Source: Phycomyces nitens (taxonomy: Eukaryota > Mucoromycota > Mucoromycetes > Mucorales > Phycomycetaceae). From it: a stretch of 64,000 nucleotides of DNA. Under the pieces are notes generated by a model. It was not told the DNA's origin and did no database searches. It worked only from the letters and a program-made list of their open reading frames with translations. Shown here one piece after another: positions 34,475 through 47,107 of this stretch; position 1 is the stretch's first letter, and each line of letters starts with the position of its first letter. A program made the position numbers and the translations under genes. The stretch is taken from NCBI GenBank assembly GCA_022702545.1, contig JAHRBC010000003.1, forward strand, positions 558,001-622,000. The letters run 5' to 3'.

Positions 34475-37400
34475 TCAGGCAATTTCCTGTGGAGAGATCT
34501 TGTACGTCTTGCCGACACGAATAAGCAGAGTACGCAATGCCAACCGGATGTCCGGTAGCAGGTTATCTTGTCCAAGCAATTCTACAGAGGGCATGTAGAA
34601 CCGCGGCACATGGCGTAGAAACTATAATTGGGTCGAAATCGGATTAGATTCCATTGAAAGTCGTTGTTTTGGCTTACATCTTCGTCCTGGAGTTGGGCAA
34701 GGCCGTTTAAGATTGAGACGACCACTGGTGTCCAGGCAAGGATGTTCTTTGGCTTGGTTTCGTGGTCGAGCTCTGTGTACAATGTAAAGATCTCATTACA
34801 GAGCCTTAAAAAGGAAACGAGTGTTTAGGTGAGCCGCGGGTAATATGGAACAGTGCGTAGTAATCACAACATGATCCTTTTCTGTACTCACGGAATTAAA
34901 GTGTTTTCAATCTCAATTCGTCTATCATCACGATCACTAATGTTCTCGAGGTTTGCATACATTCGCATTAATATCGATACATAGCAACCACCACTCGAAG
35001 TCTCTTGCTTGAGAAGGTTGGGCAACTGTTTCATGAAGCCTATTCGATAATTAGCAGAGTCCCAGGTATATCAGGACTTACCAAAGCGCCAGAGGGCCAT
35101 TCTCAGGTCATTGTCTCCATTGAACCGTTTGGCAAAGTGAAAGGACCGTCCGAGACATTCCATAATCTCCATCAGATGGTGGGCTGGAAACGCAAAATAG
35201 ACAGCGTCCTTGCTCAAGAGCTCACTGACGGTCTGGATCAACATCAATTGGAGTACACACTTGACAATGACCTGCTGGAAACGATGTTGACGCTCTTCAT
35301 TGACATCAGGGTGCTGGATAGTGGGGGCTTCGTATAGATTGGCCTCATTTGCTTATAGAAAAAAAAAGTAAGCAAGTAAATATCTCTATATTCTGATTTC
35401 TACAAATTCAATCCCTACCAGCCGGAAATGCCTTGACTTTATCGACCAAATCTTCCGTATCATCAAACAACCCGTGGGCCGTCGTCTTCTCAAACAGATT
35501 GACAAAGGTTTCCGCTACGAGATCCCAGCAACTGGGATCAAACTTTTCTACATTCGCCTCAATGTACTGTTCCAGACATTCGCAACCAATGCGAGCAAGA
35601 GTGTCGTTGTCTGTGCGACGCTGATTAATATCCTGTCAAAAAGAACTAAGAGAGAGGGGATGGCTTTACCTTGGGTAATGCAGACTCCAAACAGCCCAAG
35701 CACCGGGCGCATCATGCCCTTTATGTTTTCGAAATAAAAGGTATAAAGATCAACCACATTGCGAAGGGCCTCAATCATGGTTGTCGACAGCCACACACTC
35801 AGGTCTTCAGGTGTCATTGTACGCTGGTGGTCAGAGTCCGACTTCAAATCATCAAACAGAGGAAACACGATCTGGCGAGACACAGTCGTCCAGAACTCAG
35901 GTGTGAAGCTCGATCCATACTCTTTTAGGGTATCAAAGAGATACTGCAGTGCCCTAAAAGAAGGTTCAGTACCACCTCCATTGTATTCGTTCTGATGGTT
36001 ACCTCTTTCGAACCTCTACATCGTCACTATGCATAGTAACCTCTTTAAGGCCATACAGAACCGCAAACCAGAACTTGACCAGGAAATCATCGCCAGTCTG
36101 TGCGGTCTGGCCTGCTGTAGACGCATGCACATCTGTGATTTCAATTGTGTTCTTTTCTGCAATCTCTAGCATGGTTGGAATTGTGCCCCTGATCATGTCC
36201 AGGGCTGGCAGACTATATATGATGATATGATGGGGTTAGTAAGCCAGTTTAGTTTGGCAGAGGATTCAGCAAGTACCTAATCTTTTGGAATTTCTTATTC
36301 TTGGAAAACTCGATCAAGCACGAAATGTAATCGGGAAATGTACCATTGGCAATGATGTCGTGGAACCTTTCGTTGGCTACACTGCGGACAATATCGAATG
36401 TCATGTGCACAATTGACTCTGTACAAATCTTTGAGTCACCAGCTAGACTTTGGGTTGGTCTTACCTGACGTCTCGCGTGCACCGGTAGCAAACACAGACA
36501 GCATGGTTTTCCAGCCTGATCGAATATTTTGAGCTCGCGCAAGGATCATTTGTGAAAGGCATCTCAAAACCTAATTGTAATCAGTTAGTAATGGTCACAA
36601 ATCACACAAAACAAAACAAAACTAACCATGTCCTTGATGGCCACATCAGGGTTATTGGCCAGAATATTGCGAAAAGGCATCAAAAAATCCTTTTGGAATT
36701 TGAAATGCGGCAACTCTTCCTTTTCCAAGAATCTCATTGCCAATTGGCGCAGAGAATCCAAGGCAAAAAACGCAACATTAAAGTTGGATTGGCAGCCAAC
36801 CTAACAAACACAGCTTAGATTGACAAGTATTAGGACCTAGGTGCGCATACCTTGTTGTAGTATTCTCCAAGAATGGCCCAGATATTGGACCATTCGATAC
36901 GGATACGGTTCATGTTGTAGTAGGAAATCTCTACTAGCTTCTGGAGACTGTACATTCTTGGGTGCTCTAGGTGGGCAGACGACACAATCTCTTCCCAAGA
37001 CGTCTCGCACAGTGCACGAACAAAATCAACAATGGCATCCTGCAATGATCCTTAGTGTCTCAAATCATCATAATCTTATCGACTTACACCATTGAGATTC
37101 ACAGTGGCCGTGAACAGCTTATCTGCTGCCAGTACAAGAGACTGCGAACTGCCTGCCGAGGCAACCTCCTCTGAAAGACTCAGTTGGGTTGGGTAGCCTC
37201 TTGGATGCTGGAGTCGCTTGTTTGCAATGTCTGGAAGTGCGCCCTGGTCAACACCACTAGTAATCAGTTGGAAGCGCTCCAATTGACTGACAGTCGACAG
37301 GATCTCTTTCCAGCTACCCTTTAGATAGTTTCCATCAACCGAGGCAACTTCTAATAGTGTCTTTATTGCCTCGACGTTCTTTGGCTTCATTTCATTCAGG

Positions 37401-40400
37401 TTTGTCAAAAAGGTGAATTTTGTGAGGGTGGTGACAAACGCATCTCGCTGGAGGTCCATGTCCTCAGACTGGACAGTATGGAATAGACAGATGATACGAA
37501 TGGCATGCTTGAAACCGTCCAAGCACAGCTTAACGGTCTCCAAGTCGTCTGATTTCTGAAGTGCACCAGATATGCCAGCCAAGAACGCCATCCAGGCAAC
37601 CTCAAACATTGGCCGAACATGTTCAACATGAGAAGCAATATAAAACGTAAACGTCTCATTCTCGCCTGCTCTAGACCGGCTAGCCAGCATACTGCGGAAG
37701 ATGGCCTCTGTCTTGGATCCCATCTCTTCAGTGGCAGCTTGGTAGGCCTCACGCCGAGCATCGCGCATAATACCAGCATTAGCCAACGCATTCTGGAGTC
37801 CAGTCATACCAAGACCACCCATGCCACCTGCAGAGGCCATGAGAGCAGCATTCTTGGCTGCCTCTGTTTCATCATTAAGCTTGATTTCATTCTTTTGGAT
37901 TTCAGTGTAGATGTATTGCAGGATATCTTCAGAGATATTGTTGCCATCATCAAGTCCACGGTTGTTCTTGATAAAGTCTTCATATGTCATTCTGTTCTTT
38001 ACAGTAGGATTATGCTGGTCGGTATTGAGCATAATGACATGGTATGCCAGCACATAGGGTGTATCTTTTTATAGAGATTAGCATATATATTTAAAAAAAA
38101 AGACTTGGGATCCCCATTGGATTCTCTTACCGGCATTTGCAAACACTCCAGGGTTGCCATTCACATAGCGTTCGGCAAACTTGAGCATAAAGCGATCAAT
38201 CTTTTGAGCCTCACCAGGCAGTCTAAACGATTGAAGGAATTGGCGCAGGGCATCCAGAAACTTTACGCCCGTAAAGTCCATTTCATCCACAAACGCATGC
38301 ATTGTCGCAATATTCTCAGGATCTCTAAAATGCCATGGGTTAATCAAATAGTTTTAGTATGATGTTCTTACCCTTCACCCAAGTATTCGCCAATGAATGT
38401 TTTGCTAAGACCTTCTGTATTCAGCAGAAATCTTGCCTTGCTTTGAGGATCATTGTAATCCAAAAATCCATGCTTTGCAAGGAGCTGGATTGCTTTCTTG
38501 GGCTTCCAGTTGAACAAACGGATGCCGTCCTGAAGTAGCTGTTTGCGATGCTTGAGATTCTCAAACTGCTCAGGATCATCCATACGTGAAGTCAAGGGTC
38601 CATTGGTCAGTGTGGTTCCATTGGTACCATTTGTGCCATTTGTCGAGAGGGATGGTGACATGCGAGACAATGAAGTGTTGCTGTGGCTCATGAATGGATC
38701 GGATGAGGCCCTACGATCTTCACTTTCGCGTGGAGTGTTTCCCCTGCTGTGATCATCTTCGGCCTTGGTAGTGGATGAGACACTAACAGAGTTGTTTGCG
38801 TACCAGGTAACAAGTGACTGAAGAACGGCAACCAGACATTCTAAAGACTTGAACTTGATGGCAGATTCTGGCATCTGAGGCGCAGAGTTGCTGTTTCTTT
38901 CGTTTGATAGAATGGTGGCCGTGGTTAGAGGAGGGGGTATGATGACCGAGTTATGGTTAGAGTTTCCATGGCCATTTGAATAGTCAGATCCAGAAGAGTG
39001 AATGTCTTGGTCCTTGAGATTTCCTGGGGATGATTGGGATGTGGTGATCTTTGAGAGTACATAGACAAGGCTAACAGAATATGTTTAGCCAACAACATTG
39101 ATGCTTATTGGACCTACCGCTCATAGATATTGTCCAGGGCCTGGCGATCACAATCATAGTTTAGATAAATGTCGACCAGGGTTTGAGGATCACTGCATAT
39201 CCGCAACACAATCTTTAGCAGGGTATGTTTCTGCTGGAAGGATGAGTTGCGCATCTCCAGAATTCTAAAGACAATCTCTTTGAAAAACACTTCGATTTCT
39301 TTCTGTTAAGACACTCTTAGTATTTGTTTTATGGACATTTTTTTAACAAAGATAAGATACCTTTAGAAAGACACGTAGTCCCTGTACAACCTTCCAAAGG
39401 ATCTCGAGTGTGATATTGAACACTTGAGGCACAAGTGAAAACGCATTCTTTGCCAAGCTGGGGCAGAGGTATTGCTTGACCTCGAGAATAAAGGGGTTGG
39501 CCGATTGACCGCCATTGAAATCATCTCTGGCTGAAGAAAGGACAACAGAGGAAGACGACATGATGTTCATGTGTGATGTCAAGATTGTCAGGATAAGATG
39601 TAATGAAAGCAACTTTGAGCGCATAGAGTAGGATCTCATATCGTTTCCCCTATAGTCACAGCATGAGTTTTCTGATTGTTGGGATTTTTGATTGTTTACC
39701 ATTCGGATGAGATTTGCTTCTTGGATAGCTTGCAAAGGGCCCTGAATACCAGGATGGCATCCTTGATAAACAAGTCTGCCTCGGTCTCTGCAGAATTGGC
39801 CTGGAATCTATCGTTTTCAAAGTCTCCCTGTTCTGATTCTTGTATGCTATTTACAGACTATTAATTGATGCCAAAGAACCAAAAGTATGTCGTGTATTAT
39901 TACCTCGAGGTATCATTTACTGCAAGCTGTGAGTCAGTCGGCTTTACACTCTCTGGCTCTGGAGTGGGTGGGATATCTACAGTTGCTGGAGACACAACCT
40001 CGGCTCCTTCATGGAATATGGTGGCCGTATCATTCAAAAAGTCTTCTGTATTATCCTTTTGCTTCCCACTTGGTAGTCTCTGATCCATTTCTACGCGTGC
40101 CATGTTGGCCTCTGCAATTATCTGCTGTTGGTAAGATGTATCAGCCTCTGAAGCCTGGCTTTTGGGGGTCTCTGGATCCTCAGCAGTGGTGCCATTTGGT
40201 GCAGACACTTGGTGTGTAATGCTATTCTTCTTGGCTACCGGGCGTATCTCAATTCTTCTAAAGATATGGTCAACCATCTGAGTCAGGGTAACTTGGGCTA
40301 CGTTTTGGTTGGCACTGTTGCGAGATAATAAAAAGATGTTGTAGGTTGTTCTAACTGCCTTTAGTAGGGCAGACTGATGAAGTGGGTTTCTGGTAGAGTA

Positions 40401-41047
40401 GACTGCGTCAAGAAGAGCCTTTTATTTTTTGAAAAAAAAAAAGAAAAGATGTTGGTCATTAATCATCCTTTTTTTGTTTTTGTTTTATATGCTTACCTTT
40501 ATGATCTGTAGTTGCACTTTCTCGTCTGTCTCTTCTCCAATAAAACAATCGCAAATGATGTCCACCATCTTCTCCATAACCTGGGTCTGTGCAGCCTCGT
40601 TTTCCATATCATCCAAGTAATTATAGGCAATAAATTTGCCCAGACAATCCAACGAAATTGTCATTAAATTGACTGACCGGGTGTTTATAGCGGTCTGTAG
40701 GGCAGCAAGAATCACAGTCGACCTTGCAAGACAGCGCGCGCGCGTCAGTAAATAAAGGAGGGTTGCCATATCTTTTTTTTTCTTTTTACCTTGTCTGTCC
40801 TTCCGGGGCAGCCTCATCATTATTGAGCATATCTACAGCAGAAGCTTAGTTTATTGGCAAGATATCTCGTTGGCTTACTCTGGGCATTCAGGACTGCCTC
40901 CTTCAAGGCCTTATTCTTTTTGGTTTCCTTGGCCTTGGCAAACTTCTCGAGAGCATTGACAACAAACACGGAGCTAGAGGTAACTGTGGAAGTAGACTGA
41001 AGCGAGGTCCGTGTGGATGCTGGAGATGTATGGGCTGGAGAGGACAT
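34475..41047 (-). CDS. SEC7: Sec7, Golgi Arf guanine-nucleotide exchange factor
   Basis: A long many-exon gene, start at 41047 ([20 protein letters not shown]), stop at 34475-34477. It activates Arf1 at the trans-Golgi. The order is that of Sec7/BIG: an N-terminal DCB region ([20 protein letters not shown]), a HUS box near 39160 ([20 protein letters not shown]) and the catalytic Sec7 domain at about 38870-37900. In that domain are [11 protein letters not shown], the glutamic-finger loop [20 protein letters not shown] and the core [22 protein letters not shown] repeats follow to the C-terminus ([16 protein letters not shown], then [17 protein letters not shown]). The length, about 1,800-1,900 residues after splicing, fits fungal Sec7. 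The introns at 38078-38104, around 34620 and elsewhere were not all fixed to the base. Confidence 0.93.
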
Positions 41048-41409
41048 GCTGTTTTATCTTTCATCATTTGTATAGAAAGGTAATAATGAGTCTGATGGAC
41101 GATTTGATCACGTCTAGCTTGTTCTTTGTTACATTGACAGACCAGCCAGACAAGCGACAGTTAATGGGTAAGAAAGAGAGACTGGCTTCTGTAATCGCCT
41201 GCTAGAGTAAACAGGGATGAGAAAAAAGGGCACAAACGGGTCAGAATGTCTGAGATGGAAAACTTGGCCTCTCTCTCTCTCACACAACTATTTTCCAAAT
41301 CCTTTTGATGGCCAACTACGCTTAAAATGCCAAGCATCTCTATCTATTTATCTATATATTTTTATAAAATATTTATTTTTTTATTAAACACAATAAAATA
41401 CCCTTGGAT
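41048..41409. other. Intergenic between PPR gene 3' end and SEC7 promoter
   Basis: 362 nt; a short (CT)n run at about 41270-41281 and a (TATT) tract at 41341-41385. No gene seen. Confidence 0.5.
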
Positions 41410-43903
41410 CTACTGGTTAACCCTCTTTCCCCACTTTGTTTCCTTGACAAACCAAGCCAAATCATCCTTGCTCTTCTCCTTTTGAGCCAGGGTGTGAATC
41501 GAATTGATTGTATTCTGGGTAAGCTTGATAGGCAAATCTTGTTCATGAGATGTCTTTAGGATACCAAACAAGAGAGACAGGTCCTGGTGGTCAACCAGCG
41601 AGCTCAGGTAGACGTTTATAATCTGCTGGTCTGAATTAGAGTAGGGCCCGGTGGGAAAAGGTACGGTTGTGTCCTGCTTTCGGATAGGAATAGGCACATT
41701 TCCATGCTTTTCAAAGCGATACATCGAATAGTCATTAAATGTCTTTTGAATCTGGCTGTGGTCTTCTTTGAGGAGAGTCTTTGCACAAAGGATACTCAAC
41801 CAGGTATGGTGGTCATTTTTGACGTTCTTTTCCTTCATTTCCTTCAGGATGTCATTTAACTGGGATGAGCCATTGTCTAAAAATCCACTGGACTTTATCA
41901 GAGTATTGTAGTCCTGTGTTAACAAGGAGAAATCCTTGCAAAGTGTGGCAATAATCTGCTGGGACATCTCGTGGTTTTGTGCAGAAACAGAGCATTCGAG
42001 AAGGGACATGTACAATGGCTTGGTTATCTTGTCTGGAGAAATGTCGCGTGCCAGTTCATTCTTGACTGAGCCCAGTGCATATCTAGCCTGATCAGAATTA
42101 CGGGCAGCAAGTGAAAAGTAGTGCTGGTACAGGGCAGCATCGCGCTTAATGCCGTACTTCTTTGTCAGGGCCCAGCGATTAGACAAGGCAATGTAGAGAC
42201 CTGCTCCACCCAGACAAGTCATTGCGGTCATGAACGTATAACGATCATAATTGACATTGTACTCCAGCATCAGCTTTTCGATTTCAAAGAAGCGCTTATC
42301 CAAGAATATCTTCGGGTGCCGGTCATGTTGATTGGGTTCCAGATATGAATTGAGTCGAAAGTAATCAAAAGAATAGCTGCTATACTTGTGAGGAATACAT
42401 GCTTTCATGAGAGCATTGAAGTTGTAGCTATTAACAACGTTAAATCTCTTCTTGAGCATCACTTGAAGAGTCTCGAGAGCCTTATCCAGACGAGCATTAT
42501 TTTCAGACTTATACTCTTGGGTTCTCGCATAGCCAACCATTAAGAAGCTGTAGGTGACCGAGTTGGGTTCCACGCCGTGCTTGGGCATATAAGTGTCCAC
42601 AAACTCTTGGGCCTTTTTCATTGGGAACTTTGCATAGTCAAGGGAATTGGCAGTTGCCAGATATCCAACAATATTGTTACAGCCGACAATATCCAAGGGC
42701 TTCTTGTCGTCCTCAAGTATGGTCTTAACCAACTTGATCCAGTCATCTGCCTTTTTATGGTTCATAGTAAGGGACTTGCCATGAATACCCTGATAATTGA
42801 CCCTTGACTTGTGTTCGACAAGTATATCTCTCTGGTAGGACAATAGTCGCATGGATCTAACGTCGGCAGAAGGATATAATTGTTCACACAGGTCAGCATA
42901 TTTTTCTGTCTCTTTAATATTTCCATGAAACGCGCTCGTAAGTGTCAAATCTTTCAAGAATTTCTCTGAGGGTGGGTTGGCGTCTCCAAAAAACTTGAAG
43001 TTTTTCTCGACAAGGTCATATTGCTGACAGTTTGCATAGGCAGTTGTGGCATATTCAACAATCTCCTTGACGTCGACAGATTGCAAGATTTCAGGTGAAT
43101 TGTTGATTTCTTTCAGACATTCCGATACTTTTAAACTCTTGTAGGTGATTCCATAAGCCTTGTTTTAAACAGCAAAGGTTGTTTGAGCATTTTAATTATA
43201 TATATATATTTAAAAAACAACAGTTTGTGCTTTATTACCTTTATCATTGTTGTCCATGCTGTGTGGTTCATGGATTTAGTGTCAAAGGTCGTTTCGAATG
43301 CAGAGATGAATCCTCGGAGACTGCCTTCTGCAGTAGAGTTCTTTAGGCTGAAGCCAAGGTTCATCAACTTGCACCAGAGCTCAATATCCTCGGGTATTCT
43401 TTTGCGCTTTGAGCGTGCACTTTGGGAAAACCAGTTGAGAACAGTGGGGATTTTGCTATGATCAGGAGGTGAGCTGATCAGCATGTCCACCAATGTTTGG
43501 TAAGCTTGATTGGAATCCAAATTGTCGGTACGGAGACTGACGACCAAATTGAATGCTCCCTCGAGATCATTGTTGGCACTGTAGCTAGCCATTTTTAGCT
43601 GAATGTCTTCATTGGTCGGAATCTTGGTTTCATTCTTGATAGTTAAATTAAAAGTCTCGGTTGAAATGACCGGTTGGATTTCTTGACCGTTACTCCATGT
43701 GGTTGACAGATGACGACGAGTGGAATAGAACGTGACGGCTAAAATATGACATGTCAACAGGCTTCCATTTTGAATGGCAATTGCTTACGGAGGTTCCTTG
43801 AAATACAAGGTGTAGAACGAGAGGCCAAACGTTGAATGTTTGCTTTTAATTGGATTCCCCTCGTCCTGAGCAAATTATTTCCTGCATAAACTGATTGCAA
43901 CAT
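41410..43903 (-). CDS. Mitochondrial pentatricopeptide-repeat (PPR) protein
   Basis: Exons 43903-43789, 43738-43239 and 43137-41410 give 780 residues. The N-terminus (MLQSVYAGNNLLRTRGIQLK, Arg-rich, no acidic residues) looks like a mitochondrial presequence. PPR-like helices are spread through the protein: VEPNSVTYSFLMVGYARTQE, NSYNFNALMKACI, NYDRYTFMTAMTCLGG, LTQDYNTLIKSSGFLDNG and NDHHTWLSILCAKTL. The repeats are spaced loosely, as in fungal mitochondrial RNA factors (Ccm1/Pet309/Aep3-like). The likely role is binding and processing, stabilisation or translation of mitochondrial RNAs; the target cannot be told. The third-exon acceptor (CAAG|AGT at 43138) is the weakest splice call. It is divergent from the TIA1-like gene with only 211 nt between the starts. 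Confidence 0.72.
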
Positions 43904-44114
43904 GGGAGCCCCCTGAATAGACGAATTGCTTGTAAGAGGCTTTAAATGGCCCAACCAGGGAAAAGTTTCGAAAATAATAGGTTTGTGACGTATGCGAATC
44001 ATGACGCGCTTTTCTTTTTTAGGAACATTCGGGGAACGCTTCTGCTCCTTTCTTTCTTTGTGATCTCTCACTTTATTTTTTTTCTCAATTTCTTCTTCAT
44101 CGTTTTCTGACAGC

Positions 44115-46030
44115 ATGGCCCAAGACCCAACTGATGGATGCAAAGCACTCTATGTCGGAAATCTCGACAGCCGGGTCAACGAAGAGATTTTGACCCAGAT
44201 ATTTGCGGCCATCTCCGATGTAGACAATGTCAAAATCATCCACGATCGTTACGTAAGTATCTTTTTCTGAAACTCCAGTCAACCTGGCTTGCCGTGCGTT
44301 TCTATTGTGTGATGAAAGGGAGACTAGAAGGCAATGTCATCTGGGAGAGATTCCTAGGATCAAGCCATGATTGCATGGCAGTTCACACAACCATTACAAT
44401 TGGCTTGCTACAGCCACTGTTTCTTTCATTTGTTCTGTTCTCAGTTGTCAAGTGAAACGACTTCTGCTGACAATTGTTATTTACCGATGGGTATATATAC
44501 AACCAGGTGGCTCTCCTATGGATAGATCATGGATATCCATAAAATTGTCAGCCTGTGGTTTCCAGTGCACGACAAGATCCAAGGTTACAAGTACTCACTT
44601 TTTGCTTCCTTCAGTCTCTCTTCCATACTCCTTTTCATATATATAAAATATAATCTTCAGAGGCCTCGCGTGGTCTTCTTTTTTTTTTTACATGGACTTA
44701 TCAAAGTCTGTTTATGTTCATGTAGGCCACCCATGGAAGTATGAACTATGGTTTTGTAGAATTTCAGGATCACCAGGGAGCTGAAATTGCGCTCCAATCG
44801 ATGGCAGGAAGAAAGGTGTTTGGACAGGTAAACAGGAGAAAAACATGGACCAAGGTTCTTATCTTTTTTTTTATTATTATTACAGGATATCCGTGTAAAC
44901 TGGGCCACCCAGGGATCAACCCAGAAAGAAGACACAAGTAGCCATTACCATATTTTTGTTGGGGATTTGAGCCCAGAGGTCAATGACAGTGTGCTTACAA
45001 AGGCATTTAGCCCCTTTAGAAGCACTTCGTAAGTCATTAGCCAACCAAAGCCTTGCAGATAGCTAGAAAGCTTGACTAAAAAGCTCGAGAGGAATTAATA
45101 GTGAAGCACGTGTGATGTGGGATCAAACTACCGGCAAATCGAGAGGGTTTGGTTTTGTCGCATTTCGAGACAAGGCCGATGCTGAACAGGCAATTGCGAC
45201 CATGAATGGCGAATGGTTGGGTTCTCGCGCAATTCGTTGCAATTGGGCCAACCAAAAGACCAGTGGTCAGCCTGGAAACCCAACAGCCGGCCCTCCTGCT
45301 ACTACAGTCGACAGACAGTTTGGTAAGGGCTCCAATACCAAGTGTTTGTATCCAAGACTGACACAGGATATTATATATATATAAATATATAATTATATAT
45401 ATAGCAACATCGGCCAATATGTCGTACGAGCAGATCTTTGCTCAGACACCCCATTATCAAACCACTGTCTACATTGGCAATTTGCCCCATGGCATCACAC
45501 GTAGGTCACTGATCGAGCGATCCATAGTCAGCAAAACTAAGAAACCTGAGCAGAACAAGACATTGCACCTTATTTCCAGCAGTACGGATACGTAACCGAC
45601 ATTCGCCTTCAATCTGACCGTGGATATGCCTTTGTCAAGTATGTACTAGACTTTTTGTGATCCATACATATTCTAATTATTGTTTTTTGGGAGCAGAATG
45701 GACTCTCATGCCAATGCAGCCACCTCTATTTTTGCCCTTCAAGGTTTTGCAATCGGTGGTCGTCCTGCAAAGCTATCCTGGGGAAAAGATCGTACGGCAG
45801 CAAACAACAATACCCAGCAATACGATCCCTATTCGTATAATTACGCCAATACGTCCTATGCTCAACAAAACTGGGTACAGCCTACAGGAAATGCATACGA
45901 CGTACAGGCCATGAGACCTCCAGCACAGGTTGCTGGTCCTCACTCCACACCAGGACCAGAAGCAGGAGGCCAGAACTGGGATCAGTATTATCAAAACTAC
46001 TACAGTGCGGGGCACAACATGAATGCATGA
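44115..46030 (+). CDS. Three-RRM RNA-binding protein, TIA1/Pub1/Csx1-like
   Basis: Exons 44115-44252, 44726-44827, 44886-45028, 45102-45322, 45405-45500, 45554-45638 and 45697-46030 give 372 residues. Three RNA-recognition motifs are present: RRM1 (RNP2 [14 protein letters not shown]1 [10 protein letters not shown]), RRM2 (RNP2 [14 protein letters not shown]1 [13 protein letters not shown]) and RRM3 (RNP2 [14 protein letters not shown]1 [14 protein letters not shown]). The order, the [12 protein letters not shown] and RCNWANQK junctions, and the Gln/Asn/Tyr-rich prion-like tail are those of the TIA1/TIAR and yeast Pub1 group, which bind U-rich mRNA and act in stress granules, mRNA stability and splicing. 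The first intron (44253-44725, 473 nt) is far longer than the others. Confidence 0.9.
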
Positions 46031-46504
46031 GCCCCTCTTTCTATTGCTTGTGGGCGTGTATAAACTGGAGCAAAATAAGAAGAAAGAGGGTCAAGTATAC
46101 GCAGTAGGGAGTGTTTCTTTTTCTTTTTCTTTACTTCTTGAAATACAACAACTCTTTCTTTTTCTTTTTCAAGACAAACAAGTGGCTTTTTACAAGCTAT
46201 AATTTTATTTCATCTGGCGGCAGCATCTTTGCTGTGTCATTTTTCTTATTATTTTCTTTTAGGATATAGACAAATATGGCTCAGTAATGGATCGATTGAG
46301 CTGTGGAGACTTGTGAGGGCATTTGTTCTCAATTGATTAAAAAAAACGTAATGAGTGTATATAGATATTTCGAATAAACATACCACTAGATTAGTCACCA
46401 ATTCAACATGTATAAAAGATATATGGGAATTATTGATTGCTATTTTTGTATGTTGTATTTATTATGGTTATATTAATATATTAAAAGTATCAGTAATGCC
46501 AGTA
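46031..46504. other. Convergent intergenic region
   Basis: 474 nt with CTTTTT-type pyrimidine repeats (46112-46170) and no gene. Confidence 0.5.
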
Positions 46505-47107
46505 TTACCAGCCTTGCTTGAATGCAAGGCCTCCAATTGCAAGAGTTAGGCCATAAAACATGATGCTGTACAAAAAGCGATAATAGCGGTTATCGACGAC
46601 CAGTTCAGTGAGCGAGATCAGGACAGTGAAACCAACATAACTAAAGATACAATGGAATGATTAATGACAGTTTTTGATGATATGCTCCAATACTTGCATC
46701 CAAGAGATGATCATCACAGCACGGCCAGAACCACTGCCAAAGGTATCAAGGACCAAGACTGTCAATAACAGCAGCATGTTCTCAAATGCCACACGATGGG
46801 CTCTCATGAGAGGATTCTATCAAGGATATTTAGGACCTGTCGATTGTCTAGACAAACTGCTTACATGGAAGCCTTCCTTTGGTTTCCAGGCCCGAGTCTT
46901 TTCGTTGGAATGACCTTCTTCTGTGGCTTGTCTGCCTTCAATGTCGTGTTCAGGACCAGGTCCATTATTGCTTGCAGCAGTAGCAAGATGGCGGATGCAG
47001 TAGAGTAGTCCCCAAAAGACAAATAGAGTGAAATAGGCGATCCATGCAGTCCTGACAGCGCCTTGCTGGGTAAAGCTGTCGACTGTGAATCCGTTTTTGA
47101 TGGACAT
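46505..47107 (-). CDS. Small polytopic membrane protein, possibly MAPEG-like
   Basis: Exons 47107-46865, 46816-46698 and 46640-46505 give 165 residues in frame. Four hydrophobic helices are visible: WIAYFTLFVFWGLLYCI, a stretch in ENMLLLLTVLVLDTFGSG, YVGFTVLISLTELVV and FLYSIMFYGLTLAIGGLAF. A charged cytosolic loop (SNEKTRAWKPKEGFHV) lies between helices 1 and 2. NPLMRAHRVAFENML resembles the RAxxNxxEN motif of microsomal glutathione transferase (MAPEG) proteins, and the size and four-helix plan fit, but the match is partial, so the assignment is tentative. The intron 46697-46641 reads in frame only with a GC donor (GCAAGT, optimal for GC-AG). Confidence 0.65.
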
